Below, piece after piece: positions 51,818 to 61,558 of a stretch of DNA of 64,000 bases. Numbering within the stretch: the first letter of the stretch is position 1; each line of letters starts with the position of its first letter. Source of the DNA: Tenacibaculum skagerrakense (GTDB taxonomy: Bacteria; Bacteroidota; Bacteroidia; Flavobacteriales; Flavobacteriaceae); assembly GCF_004345825.1 (NCBI RefSeq), contig NZ_SLXM01000009.1, forward strand, positions 62,001-126,000, in the 5' to 3' direction. A program made the position numbers and the translations under genes. The notes beneath the pieces are model-generated. The model ran no database searches. It worked only from the letters and a program-made list of their open reading frames with translations, and had not been told where the DNA came from.

Positions 51818-53097
51818 GCATTTAAAAATGCTTTTAACTCATCATATGTATGTATGAATATTGATTTTTTTGTTTTTTTGAAAAGTTCTTTAATATCGTC
51901 AGGAATTTCTAATTTTAGGTTAAGAGTATGCTCAACTACATCTAAAAACTTAACAGGATGAGCGGTTTCTAGAAAAACACCATATTCATCACTTTTTAAA
52001 CCTCTTTTATCTAAACCTAAATACCCAACAGCTCCATGAGGATCTGTGATATAATTTGTTTCTTCATACACCTTTTTTATTGTTTTTCTTGTCAAATCAT
52101 CAGTAAAAGAGAATGAAGATAAGCCAGATTTTAATAACTCAAAACTGTTATCAAATAATTCTTGAATTCTAATAAAGTTGCTCGGATTTCCTACATCCAT
52201 AGCATTTGATATAGTAGCTTTCGATGCTTTAGGATTGTATTCTCCGTTTTTCATAAATTCAGGAACTGTATCATTTACATTGGTTGCAGCTACAAAATGT
52301 CGAATAGGTAAACCTAGCTTTTGAGCCATAAGTCCGGCACAAATATTACCAAAATTTCCACTAGGTACTGAAAAAACAATATTTGGATGTTGCTTATACA
52401 ATTGCTTATATGCAAAGAAATAATAAAACATTTGCGGTAACCATCTGGCAACATTGATAGAGTTTGCTGAAGTCAATGTTCTTGAAATTTCCTTGTCTAA
52501 GAAAGCAGTTTTTACCATATCCTGACAATCATCAAATACGCCATTGACTTCTAAAGCTGTAATATTTTGACCTAAGGTTGTTAGTTGTTTTTCTTGAATA
52601 TCACTTACTTTACCTCTAGGATACAGAATAACAACATCTACACCTTTTACACCTAAAAAACCATTAGCAACGGCACCTCCTGTGTCACCAGAAGTAGCTA
52701 CTAAAACCGTTACTTCTTTTTCGTTATTCTGATTGAAATATCCCAAACATCTGGCCATAAAACGAGCACCAACATCTTTAAAAGCTAGGGTAGGACCATG
52801 GAATAATTCTAAGCTTCCAATATTTTCTTTCACTTTTACAACCGGAAAGTCAAATGAAATAGTTTCAGAAACAATTTGTTTTAATATTCCTTCAGGAATT
52901 TCGTTACCAACAAATTGTTTAATAGCTTCAAAAGCAATCTCTTCATTTGAATAGCTATCTAGATTATCTATAAAGTTCTTAGATAATGGAGAAATTCGTT
53001 CCGGAAAATATAAACCTCTATCAGGAGCTAATCCATTAATTACAGCTTCTTTAAAAGAAACTGGTGCTGTTTTTTTGTTAAGACTAAAATAGTTCAT
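51814..53097 (-). CDS. thrC: Threonine synthase
   Basis: 427 residues. MNYFSLNKKTAPVSFKEAVINGLAPDRGLYFP start; PLP lysine in HGPTLAFKDVGARFM; VATSGDTGGAVANGFLG (phosphate loop), FSVPSGNFGNICAG. Converts O-phosphohomoserine to threonine in the cytoplasm. Last gene of thrABC: two bases separate it from thrB. The protein is the short bacterial form of the enzyme without an N-terminal regulatory domain. Confidence 0.95.
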   Translation of the reverse strand: MNYFSLNKKTAPVSFKEAVINGLAPDRGLYFPERISPLSKNFIDNLDSYSNEEIAFEAIKQFVGNEIPEGILKQIVSETISFDFPVVKVKENIGSLELFHGPTLAFKDVGARFMARCLGYFNQNNEKEVTVLVATSGDTGGAVANGFLGVKGVDVVILYPRGKVSDIQEKQLTTLGQNITALEVNGVFDDCQDMVKTAFLDKEISRTLTSANSINVARWLPQMFYYFFAYKQLYKQHPNIVFSVPSGNFGNICAGLMAQKLGLPIRHFVAATNVNDTVPEFMKNGEYNPKASKATISNAMDVGNPSNFIRIQELFDNSFELLKSGLSSFSFTDDLTRKTIKKVYEETNYITDPHGAVGYLGLDKRGLKSDEYGVFLETAHPVKFLDVVEHTLNLKLEIPDDIKELFKKTKKSIFIHTYDELKAFLNA

Positions 53098-53099
53098 GA

Positions 53100-54029
53100 T
53101 TAGTTTTGTTCTAAAATTTTAACTCCTTCTGTATTAATTTTTGAATAGACCATTGTAAAATCTATGCCTTTATCTTTGTATGAGTTTTCGATTGCGTCAT
53201 ATACATTTTTTGCAATTTCTTCTCCTTTACATAGGGCAAAAATAGTGGGGCCAGAACCTGAGATACCTGCACTCAAAGCTCCCGAATTGATAGCAACTTC
53301 TTTTACTAAATCAAAATGAGGAATTAAATGTTTTCTTACCGGTTCAACAATTATATCTTTTAAAGAATTTGCAATGACTTCATAATTTTCAGAGTACAAT
53401 CCACTTATTAAACCTCCAACATTGGCCCATTGAGTAACAGCATCAGTAAGTAAAACCTTTTCAGGTAATACTTCTCTAGCATCTTTAGTTCTTACTTTAA
53501 CCTGAGGATGAATTGCTACAAGCATAAGTTCTTTAGGTACTGGAATTTTTACAATCGATAAAGGTTCATATTGTTGTACTAAAATAAAACCTCCATAAAT
53601 AGCAGCTGCTACGTTATCAGCAATTGCAGAACCACAGGCAATTTTTTCACCATACATAGCAAATTTAGTAAGCTCTAATTGCGTGAAAGGTCGATTTAAA
53701 AGTTCGTTGATAGCAAAAGCTGCTCCGGCAGCACTCGCAGCGCTACTTCCTAAACCACTGCCAGGAGCGTATCCTTTTTCTATAGAAATATCAATTCCAA
53801 AATCTACCGGATGCTTTTCTAACATTAATAAAGTAACAGCACTGGCAACATTTTTTTCTGAATCGTATGGTAAATTAGCTCCTTTAATTCCAGTTATTTT
53901 AACTCCTTTATTAGAAGTTTTAGTGAAAGTCATAGTGTCACCTAAATTGTTAACAGCAAAACCTAAACAATCAAAACCACAAGAAACATTCGCAACTGTT
54001 GCAGGTGAAAATATTTTTATTTGTTTCAT
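53100..54029 (-). CDS. thrB: Homoserine kinase
   Basis: 309 residues, GHMP-kinase fold. MKQIKIFSPATVANVSCGFDCLGFAV start, ATP-binding loop APGSGLGSSAASAAGAAFAI and the C-terminal motif ALSAGISGSGPTIFALC. Phosphorylates homoserine. Six bases downstream of thrA and two before thrC, so all three form an operon controlled by the leader upstream of thrA. Confidence 0.95.
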   Translation of the reverse strand: MKQIKIFSPATVANVSCGFDCLGFAVNNLGDTMTFTKTSNKGVKITGIKGANLPYDSEKNVASAVTLLMLEKHPVDFGIDISIEKGYAPGSGLGSSAASAAGAAFAINELLNRPFTQLELTKFAMYGEKIACGSAIADNVAAAIYGGFILVQQYEPLSIVKIPVPKELMLVAIHPQVKVRTKDAREVLPEKVLLTDAVTQWANVGGLISGLYSENYEVIANSLKDIIVEPVRKHLIPHFDLVKEVAINSGALSAGISGSGPTIFALCKGEEIAKNVYDAIENSYKDKGIDFTMVYSKINTEGVKILEQN

Positions 54030-54035
54030 TTTATT

Positions 54036-56477
54036 TTAATTATTTCCAACCCTAATTACATCTGCAAAAATACCTGAAGCAGTAACATCTGCACCCGCAC
54101 CAGCCCCTTTAATTTGTATAGGTTGAATAGGGTATCGATCTGTAAAAAACAGCACAATATTATCACTACCTTCTAAATTATAAAAAGGATGATTTTTAGG
54201 AATGTGTTGCAGTCCTACTTTTGCTTTACCGTTTTCAAATTCAGCTACGTATTTTAGTTTACAATTTTCTGAGTTTGCATTAGCGTAAATTTCTTGAAAG
54301 TGTGATTCAAACTGAAGTAAACTCTCATAAAAATCTTTATTATTTGTAGTGTCTAAACTATTTTTAGGTAAAAACGAGTTGTTTTCAATATCAGATAATT
54401 CTAATTCAAAACCACTTTCTCTAGCAAGAATTAGAATTTTTCTAGCCACATCTACACCACTTAGGTCAATTTTTGGGTCTGGTTCAGTATATCCCTCTTT
54501 TTGAGCTTGAGCTACAATATCATGAAAAGTTACTGCATTAGTAAAGTTATTGAATACAAAATTTAAACTTCCAGATAAAACAGCTTGAATTTTATGAACT
54601 CTATCACCAGAAGCAATTAAGTTTTTTAGGGTGTCTATAATTGGTAAACCAGCACCAACGTTAGTTTCAAATAAGAAAGGTGCGTTGTATTTACTTGAAA
54701 CTTTTTTTAGTGTTTTGTAGTTGTTCAATTCTGAAGCACAGGCAATTTTATTACAAGTTACTACAGCGATATTATTTTCTAAATAATGTTGGTACATTTT
54801 GGAAACTTCCTCATTTGCTGTATTATCTACAAAAACACTGTTTCGCATGTTGTATTCTTTAGAACGATATAAAAAATGATTAAGACTTGTTGGTTCTCCT
54901 TTAGTTAATAATAATTCTTTCCAATTAGTTAAGTCAATACCATTTTCGTCAAAGTACATTTTAGTAGAATTGGAAAGTCCAATTACACGAATATTCAGTT
55001 TTAAATTAGTTAGCAAATATTCTTTTTGTTGCTGCAATTGTGCTAAAAATCGATTGCCAACATTTCCAACGCCGGTAACAAATAAATTAAGTTGCTTTAT
55101 ATTATCTCCAAAAAATTGCTCATGTAGTGTATTAAGCGCTTTTTTTGCATCTAGTTTTTTTATTACTGCTGAAATATTTTTTTCAGAGGCTCCTTGAGCA
55201 ATAGCTCTAATATTTACATTGTTCTTCCCTAAAGCACTAAACATTTTACCACTTAATCCTTGATGGTTTTTCATGTTATCGCCAACCAAGGCAATGATAC
55301 TCAATTCATTTTCTATAATAATTGGGTCAATTTTATGCTGATCAATTTCATTCTGAAATTTTTGTGTAATACATTTAACTGCTTTCTGAGCATCTTCTTC
55401 TAAAACACCAACACATATAGTATGTTCTGATGAAGCTTGGGTAATTAATATAACATTGATATTATTATCAGATAGTGCTGCGAATAATCGTTTTGAAATA
55501 CCTGACATGCCAACCATTCCACTTCCTTCTACAGTAATCAAAGAAACATTTTCAACATGAGTAATTCCTTTCACTGAAGAGGATTTATCTGAATCGACAG
55601 TAATAAGTGTTCCTTCTTGATCAGGATAAAAAGTATTTTTTATAAGTATAGGAATTTTCATTTCCCTTACTGGTTGTATCGTAGGAGGATATATAACTTT
55701 AGCTCCAAAGTGAGACATTTCCATAGCTTCCTCATATGATATATGTTGAATAGGTTTTGCTTGTTTTACGATTGTAGGATTAGCTGTGTACATTCCACTA
55801 ACATCTGTCCAAATTTGAAGTTCTTCGGCATGAATAGCTGCTGCAAATATTGAAGCTGTATAATCAGAACCGCCACGACCTAGAGTAGTAGTTTGTCCAT
55901 TGTAGCATTTAGCTATAAATCCGGGAAGAATAACAACTTGATAGTTACACTCACTAAAGAATGATGAACAATTACTATAAGTAGTTTCAAAATCTACTTG
56001 AGCTTTTAAATAGTTATCATCGGTTATGATTAAATCTTGACTATTTTTAAAAGTTGCGTTTAATGATGTTTTTGCAGCTTCTGAAATGATGTATGATGAT
56101 ATACGTTCTCCGAAGCTACTGATAATAGCCTTTGCCTTTGGACTTAATTCTTCTAATAAATAACACCCTTTGTATAGTGTTTTTAGTTGATTAAATTGTT
56201 TGTTTACTTGTTCTATAACTTCTGATGAGTTATGTAACGGCAACTGTTCTATAGTTTCAAAATGATGCTTTTCTACCTCGTTAATGATAGATAAATAAGC
56301 TTCATTTTTCTCTTGTGCTAATTCAGCACTTTTAAGTAGTTTATCTGTTGTTTTACCAAAAGCAGAAACCACTACGGCTAATTTATCTTCTTTTGATTTT
56401 TGAGTAATAATAGCTATTACTTTTTTAATATTTTGATGATCTCTAACTGATGAACCTCCGAATTTTAGGACTTTCAT
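54036..56477 (-). CDS. thrA: Bifunctional aspartokinase/homoserine dehydrogenase I
   Basis: 813 residues. Aspartokinase part: MKVLKFGGSSVRDHQNIKKV (phosphate loop), TTLGRGGSDYTASIFA, LQIWTDVSGMYTANP. Two ACT-type regulatory domains at about 310-460 (LITVEGSGMVGMSGISKRLFAALSDNNINV; IIALVGDNMKNHQGLSGKMFSALGKNNVNIRAIAQGASE), which bind threonine or lysine for feedback. Homoserine dehydrogenase part: LFVTGVGNVGNRFLAQL (NAD(P) loop), GAGLPIIDTLKNLIASGDRV, AVLSGSLNFVFNNF and a C-terminal GAGAGADVTASGIFADV. Makes homoserine for Thr (and Met). First structural gene of the operon. Confidence 0.95.
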   Translation of the reverse strand: MKVLKFGGSSVRDHQNIKKVIAIITQKSKEDKLAVVVSAFGKTTDKLLKSAELAQEKNEAYLSIINEVEKHHFETIEQLPLHNSSEVIEQVNKQFNQLKTLYKGCYLLEELSPKAKAIISSFGERISSYIISEAAKTSLNATFKNSQDLIITDDNYLKAQVDFETTYSNCSSFFSECNYQVVILPGFIAKCYNGQTTTLGRGGSDYTASIFAAAIHAEELQIWTDVSGMYTANPTIVKQAKPIQHISYEEAMEMSHFGAKVIYPPTIQPVREMKIPILIKNTFYPDQEGTLITVDSDKSSSVKGITHVENVSLITVEGSGMVGMSGISKRLFAALSDNNINVILITQASSEHTICVGVLEEDAQKAVKCITQKFQNEIDQHKIDPIIIENELSIIALVGDNMKNHQGLSGKMFSALGKNNVNIRAIAQGASEKNISAVIKKLDAKKALNTLHEQFFGDNIKQLNLFVTGVGNVGNRFLAQLQQQKEYLLTNLKLNIRVIGLSNSTKMYFDENGIDLTNWKELLLTKGEPTSLNHFLYRSKEYNMRNSVFVDNTANEEVSKMYQHYLENNIAVVTCNKIACASELNNYKTLKKVSSKYNAPFLFETNVGAGLPIIDTLKNLIASGDRVHKIQAVLSGSLNFVFNNFTNAVTFHDIVAQAQKEGYTEPDPKIDLSGVDVARKILILARESGFELELSDIENNSFLPKNSLDTTNNKDFYESLLQFESHFQEIYANANSENCKLKYVAEFENGKAKVGLQHIPKNHPFYNLEGSDNIVLFFTDRYPIQPIQIKGAGAGADVTASGIFADVIRVGNN

Positions 56478-56573
56478 TTTCTTTTTATTATGATTGAAAA
56501 AATAATTTGATTTTGTTTGATTTTATTCTCTTTTTCAAAAAAGAAAATAAAATATACCGAAGAATTATATGTA

Positions 56574-56597
56574 AATAAAAACCCCCTAAAGGGTTGT
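56574..56597 (-). terminator. Attenuator terminator of the thr operon
   Basis: On the minus strand AACCC pairs with GGGTT around TTTAGG, followed by T5ATTT. The stop codon TAG of the leader peptide is in the loop. The stem is short (five bp, with three G-C pairs), as expected for a conditional terminator. Confidence 0.7.
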
Positions 56598-56681
56598 AAT
56601 AATTGTAGAAATTGTTGTGTAAGCAAAAATAGACGTAGAAGTTACGTCGATTTTAGTTGTATGTAGATTGCTTACTTTCAT
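56586..56681 (-). CDS. thrL: Threonine operon leader peptide (thrL-like)
   Basis: 31 residues. It begins MKVSNLHTTKIDVTSTSI and ends TTISTIITTL, with nine Thr and five Ile in total and eight of the last ten residues Thr or Ile. This matches the composition of E. coli ThrL, which stalls ribosomes on charged-tRNA shortage. It lies 108 bases upstream of thrA. The stop codon sits in the loop of the attenuator hairpin. The 5' half of the frame can fold: GTAAGCAA (56675-56668) with TTGCTTAC (56626-56619), and inside it GACGTA/TACGTC (56632-56648). Too short for standard gene callers, but composition, position and terminator make it convincing. Confidence 0.85.
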   Translation of the reverse strand: MKVSNLHTTKIDVTSTSIFAYTTISTIITTL

Positions 56682-56922
56682 CGGTTTAAAAGTACTATTA
56701 ATTTTTAAATAAACAAATTAATATGGAAAAGCGAATAATTACAGTGCTATTTTGGAGATGCTTTTTTTAAGTATACTTTAAATTATGTAATATAAAACAG
56801 GTAACTATTTAATTATTATTATAAAATAAATAAGGATTTTTTTAGATTGATAAAAATATCGTTGTCGTAAATTTTATTATTTACATAGATTTATACAATA
56901 CATTAATTCAGGAATATTCAAT
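56682..56922. other. Gene-free stretch upstream of the thr leader
   Basis: AT-rich. It should contain the thr promoter. The best -7 candidate on the minus strand is TTAATTTG at 56714-56721 (7 of 8 to TAnnTTTG), without a clear -33 element. Nothing else can be named. Confidence 0.4.
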
Positions 56923-56953
56923 AAAAAAGACGCGACTTTTGGGTCGCGTCTTT
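56923..56953 (-). terminator. Terminator after the first M1 aminopeptidase gene
   Basis: Perfect AGACGCGAC/GTCGCGTCT nine-bp stem, loop of six, T-tract on the minus strand. Confidence 0.92.
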
Positions 56954-56975
56954 CATATATTTATAATGAAAAATT

Positions 56976-59216
56976 TTAGTTTTTCATCTTTTCTTTAAAC
57001 TTATTGAATTTATCTTCAGTTTTCTTAGGCCAAGCATTGTTTGAAGTGTCAACATCTGCAGTTTCTAAATCTGGGTCAACAACTATACTTTTAATTTCTT
57101 TACTAGAAGAAAATACTCTGTATACTTTGTTGTCATCTTTATTCCAAATTTGTGCTGGGAAAACCTCACGTTTTTTAGTTCCATCCGCATATGTTAATTC
57201 TACAATAATTGGCATAACTAAACCACCTGGCTTTTCAAATTCAACCTGATATATGTACTTAGGTAATTCTTCCAAGCTAGCTTTTTTGTCAGCAGGTAAA
57301 CTATTAATGTATGCTTCTACATCTTTAGCATTAGCTTCGTCTTTGTTTGTTGTTAAATAAATTAAAGTACCTAAAGATTCAAAGTATGTTTTAGCTCTTG
57401 GGTTTGTTTTAATTAATTCTTTAACTCTATCACTTTGCTTGTCAGTAATATACAAAGGTTTTACTTCTTTAATCCCTATATCACAGTTATCAGTAGTGTA
57501 GAACCATCCTCTCCAAAACCAATCTAAATCCATACCAGAAGCATCTTCCATTGTTCTAAAGAAATCAGCAGGAGTAGGGTGCTTAAACATCCAACGTTGC
57601 GAATATGTTCTAAAAGCAAAGTCAAATAACTCTGGTCCCATAATAGTTTTACGTAACATGTATAATCCAGCAGCTGGCTTTGTATAAGCATTTGGACCGA
57701 AGTTTTTTACATAATCTCCCTGAGACATAATTGGAGATAAATTACTTTGATCAAAACTCATATAACGAACAATTCCTTTAGGAGTAGATCTAATAGGGAA
57801 ATTAGGATCGTAATCTAATTCTGCTAACATTTGAACAAATGAATTTAAACCTTCGTCCATCCATGTCCATTGACGCTCATCAGAGTTAACAATCATAGGG
57901 AAGAAGTTATGCCCAACCTCGTGAGTAATTACACCAATCATCCCATTTTTAGTTCTTTCAGAATAAGTTCCATCAGGATCTGGTCTACCATAGTTAAAAC
58001 AAATCATAGGATATTCCATTCCTTGTCTATCTGCATGCACAGAAATAGCTTTTGGATACGGATAATCAAAAGTTAACTTAGAGTACTCTTCTAAAGTATT
58101 TGCAACAACTCTAGTTGAGTGCTCTTCCCATAAAGGATTACCTTCTTTTGGGTATAAAGAAACTGCCATCACTGTTTTTCCATTAATGTTTACAGCCATA
58201 GCATCCCAAATATATTTTCTTGAAGAAGCAAATGCATAATCTCTTACATCCTTTGCTTTAAAATGCCAAGTTTTAGTTTTAGTCGTTCCTTCTTTCTCGT
58301 TTTCTTCAGCTTCTTTTTGAGTTACGATAAAAACAGGATCTTTATAAGACTTTCTCGCTTGATCCATTCTGCTACGTTGTTCTTTAGAGAGTACATCTTT
58401 TTCATTTTGTAATTCTCCAGTAGCATCTAAAATATGGTCAGCAGGAACAGTAATTTTAACATCATAGTCACCAAACTCTAAGGCAAACTCACTACGTCCC
58501 CAGAACTGCATATTTTGCCATCCTTCTACATTATTGTAAACACATAACCTTGGGAAAAACTGAGCAATAGTATAGGCCTTATTTCCGTCTTTGAATTCTT
58601 CGAATCCAGAACGACCTCCATCGGTAACCGAGTTATTGATTAAATAGTTCCATTTAATTTTAAATACAAATGTATTTCCAGGTGCTAGAGGTTTTGGTAA
58701 ATTAATACGCATCATTGTACGATTAATTGTATGCGATAAATCTCTACCATCTTCATATTTAACAGCTTCAATTTTAAAACCAAAATCTTTTTTCTTTCCC
58801 ATGTTATCGTCTACAAATTGTTCTGGAGTTTGCCATCCAGAAGCTCCTTTTGATTGCGCTAAAGGAGTTTGAGAGTCAGGAGCACGCATGTTTTGGTCTA
58901 ACTGTAACCATAAATATTCTAAATTATCTTTAGAGTTATTATGATATGTAATAGTTTCATCTCCATAAAGCTTATTATTAGCTTCATCGAGACGTAAGTT
59001 CATAACATAATCTACTTTTTGTTGCGTGTATTGATGTCCAGGAGCACCCGAAGCAGTTCTTTGATCGTTTGGCGTTGCTAAAACATCTTTTAATTGTCGG
59101 AATTTATTGTCGTCAACATGTCCTTTTTGTGGTTTTTTTTCTTCATCAGTCTCTTGAGCAAAAGTTGCACCAGAGATTAAAAAAACTGATAAGAATACAT
59201 AAAATAGCTTTTTCAT
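56976..59216 (-). CDS. Exported M1-family zinc metallopeptidase, copy A
   Basis: 746 residues with a signal peptide (MKKLFYVFLSVFLISGATFAQ). The M1 gluzincin motif is exact: His432-E-V-G-His436, 18 residues, then Glu455 (VITHEVGHNFFPM...WTWMDEGLNSF). The N-terminal part is the M1 beta-sandwich (MNLRLDEANNKLYGDETITYHNNS) and the C-terminus is a beta domain with PGGLVMPIIVELTYADGTK. It probably trims N-terminal residues from peptides in the periplasm. Its neighbour at 59366 is a close paralogue (roughly two-thirds identical by eye). Each has its own terminator. Confidence 0.92.
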   Translation of the reverse strand: MKKLFYVFLSVFLISGATFAQETDEEKKPQKGHVDDNKFRQLKDVLATPNDQRTASGAPGHQYTQQKVDYVMNLRLDEANNKLYGDETITYHNNSKDNLEYLWLQLDQNMRAPDSQTPLAQSKGASGWQTPEQFVDDNMGKKKDFGFKIEAVKYEDGRDLSHTINRTMMRINLPKPLAPGNTFVFKIKWNYLINNSVTDGGRSGFEEFKDGNKAYTIAQFFPRLCVYNNVEGWQNMQFWGRSEFALEFGDYDVKITVPADHILDATGELQNEKDVLSKEQRSRMDQARKSYKDPVFIVTQKEAEENEKEGTTKTKTWHFKAKDVRDYAFASSRKYIWDAMAVNINGKTVMAVSLYPKEGNPLWEEHSTRVVANTLEEYSKLTFDYPYPKAISVHADRQGMEYPMICFNYGRPDPDGTYSERTKNGMIGVITHEVGHNFFPMIVNSDERQWTWMDEGLNSFVQMLAELDYDPNFPIRSTPKGIVRYMSFDQSNLSPIMSQGDYVKNFGPNAYTKPAAGLYMLRKTIMGPELFDFAFRTYSQRWMFKHPTPADFFRTMEDASGMDLDWFWRGWFYTTDNCDIGIKEVKPLYITDKQSDRVKELIKTNPRAKTYFESLGTLIYLTTNKDEANAKDVEAYINSLPADKKASLEELPKYIYQVEFEKPGGLVMPIIVELTYADGTKKREVFPAQIWNKDDNKVYRVFSSSKEIKSIVVDPDLETADVDTSNNAWPKKTEDKFNKFKEKMKN

Positions 59217-59310
59217 TATAAATTAAAGTTGGTTTTAAAAATGATTTTTGAAAAGTACTAATAAAATTAATTATTATATGAACATGTTAAAATTTTTAAC
59301 AAACCTTTAT

Positions 59311-59343
59311 AAAAAAAGCGATGATTATAAGTAACCATCGCTT
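59311..59343 (-). terminator. Terminator after the second M1 aminopeptidase gene
   Basis: AAGCGATG/CATCGCTT stem with a 12-base loop; T7 on the minus strand. Confidence 0.85.
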
Positions 59344-59365
59344 CTAAATTGAATAGAATTAATTC

Positions 59366-61501
59366 TTATCCTTTAATTTTATTCTTGAATTTTTCAAATT
59401 TTGTTTCCTTCTTCTTAGGCCAGCTATTATTTGTAGTATCTACATCAGCTGTTTCTAAATCTGGATCAATTTGAATGTCCTTAATTTCTTTATTTGAAGA
59501 GAAAACTTTTGTGATTTCATTATCATTCAGTCTCCAAATTTGAGCAGGATATTTTTTTCTTTCTTTTGTGCCATCTTTATAGGTAAATTCAACTATAATA
59601 GGCATTACTAAACCACCTGGTTTATTGTAAGTTATTTCATAATGATACTTTGAATTAAGGTTTTTAGCCTTACCAAAACCTAATCCTTTAGTTGTATCTT
59701 CTACAAAAGCTACATTTCCTTCATTATCTTCTTTTGTGTAGAATTTTTTAACACCTTTAATACCAATGTCAGTTACATCTGTAGTATAAAACCAACCTCT
59801 CCAAAACCAATCTAAATCCATAGCTGAAGCATCTTCCATAGTTCTAAAGAAATCAGCTGGTGTTGGATGTTTAAATTTCCAACGCTTTGAATAGGTTTTG
59901 AATGCATAATCAAATAATTCAGGACCCATTACAGTATTTCGTAAAATATACAATGCAGTTGCTGGTTTACCATAAGCATTATTACCAAAGCTATACACAT
60001 TATCTCCTTTAGACATAATAGGAGCAATGGTAGATTGATCCCCATCCATGTATTTGATAATATTTTTTGGTAATCCTCTTACTATTGGAAAATTAGGATC
60101 ATAGTCTAATTCTGCCATCATTTCAACAAATGAATTTAAACCTTCATCCATCCAAGTCCATTTACGTTCATCTGAATTTACAATCATAGGAAAGAAATTA
60201 TGTCCTACTTCATGAACAGTTACTTTAATCATTCGATACTTTGTTCTATCAGAATAGGTTCCATCAGGATTTGGTCTACCTGGATTAAAACAAATTTGAG
60301 GATATTCCATCCCCATTTGTCCATCAACAGAAATTGCTTTGTGGTAAGGATAATCAAAAGTATATCTTGAATATGTCTTTAAAGTTTGAGCTACAGCTCT
60401 AGTAGAATGATCACCATATAAAGGATTAGCTTCTTTAGAATATAAAGAGTGTGCCATTACGGTTTTACCATTAATGTCAACAGCCATAGCGTCCCAAATA
60501 AACTTTCTTGAAGTAGCAAAAGCATAATCTCTTACATTTTTAGCAGAGAACTTCCATGTTTTTGTTTTCTTAGATTTTGTTTTCTCTTTTTTAGTTGCTT
60601 CTTCTTGAGTTACAATTAATACAGGTTTGTCAAAAGTTGTTTTCGCTTTTGCAAAACGATCGCGCTGTTCTCTGGTTAAAACTTCACTTTCATTTAATAA
60701 AATACCCGTTGCGCCTAAAATATGATCATCTGGAGTAGTAATATTTACATCAAAATCACCAAATTCTAAAGCAAATTCACTTCGTCCCCAAAACTGATCG
60801 TTCTGCCAACCTTCTACATTATCGTACACACATAATCTTGGGTAAAATTGAGCAATCACATAATTATTGTTGTTGTCTTCAGGAAAATGTTCAAAACCAG
60901 ATCTTCCTCCTTGAGTTCTATGGTTATTGATATTATACCACCATTTGATGTTGAATGAAAATTTACCACCAGATGCTATAGGAGTAGGCAAATCGATTCG
61001 CATCATTGTTTGATTAATGATGTATGATAATTTACCATCAGTGTTAGTAACGCTCATAATCTTAAAACCACCATCAAAAGGTTGTTCTGGAAAAAAGCGG
61101 TTGTATTGTTGTTTGTTAATTTTTTCAGGAACTTTAGATGTAGCTATATCTGGAGTTTTAGAATCTGCAGCACGCATATTTTGATCTAATTGTACCCATA
61201 AATAAGGTAGCTCATCTTCTGAGTTATTATGATATACAATGGTTTCACTACCAGTAATTCGTTGTTTCTCATCATCCAAGACAATATCCATTTTATAGTC
61301 TACTTTCTGCTGAGTATAATTTACTCCTGGAGCACCAGAGGCAGTATGCTTATCATTGGGTGTAGCTAAAAGGTCTTCAAGTTGTTTGAATTTATTTTCA
61401 TTGGTATGACCTTTCTGTGTTTTTCTTTCACGATTTTGTCCATTTACAGATAAAGTAAAAACAAAACAAATCAAAAGAAATGAATGAAGAGTTCTTTTCA
61501 T
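59366..61501 (-). CDS. Exported M1-family zinc metallopeptidase, copy B
   Basis: 711 residues with a signal peptide (MKRTLHSFLLICFVFTLSVNGQ). M1 motif: His430-E-V-G-His434, Glu453 (VTVHEVGHNFFPMIV). The sequence follows copy A almost throughout, for example KGHTNENKFKQLEDLLATPND near the start and QIDPDLETADVDTTNN near the end. Copy B is about 35 residues shorter; a segment between the catalytic domain and the final beta domain is missing. The tandem copies probably arose by duplication, and differ in substrate or regulation. Confidence 0.92.
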   Translation of the reverse strand: MKRTLHSFLLICFVFTLSVNGQNRERKTQKGHTNENKFKQLEDLLATPNDKHTASGAPGVNYTQQKVDYKMDIVLDDEKQRITGSETIVYHNNSEDELPYLWVQLDQNMRAADSKTPDIATSKVPEKINKQQYNRFFPEQPFDGGFKIMSVTNTDGKLSYIINQTMMRIDLPTPIASGGKFSFNIKWWYNINNHRTQGGRSGFEHFPEDNNNNYVIAQFYPRLCVYDNVEGWQNDQFWGRSEFALEFGDFDVNITTPDDHILGATGILLNESEVLTREQRDRFAKAKTTFDKPVLIVTQEEATKKEKTKSKKTKTWKFSAKNVRDYAFATSRKFIWDAMAVDINGKTVMAHSLYSKEANPLYGDHSTRAVAQTLKTYSRYTFDYPYHKAISVDGQMGMEYPQICFNPGRPNPDGTYSDRTKYRMIKVTVHEVGHNFFPMIVNSDERKWTWMDEGLNSFVEMMAELDYDPNFPIVRGLPKNIIKYMDGDQSTIAPIMSKGDNVYSFGNNAYGKPATALYILRNTVMGPELFDYAFKTYSKRWKFKHPTPADFFRTMEDASAMDLDWFWRGWFYTTDVTDIGIKGVKKFYTKEDNEGNVAFVEDTTKGLGFGKAKNLNSKYHYEITYNKPGGLVMPIIVEFTYKDGTKERKKYPAQIWRLNDNEITKVFSSNKEIKDIQIDPDLETADVDTTNNSWPKKKETKFEKFKNKIKG

Positions 61502-61558
61502 TATTTGTAGTTATTTTAAGATTTAGTAGATAAAAGTAACGTAAAGAAACCGATTTAG

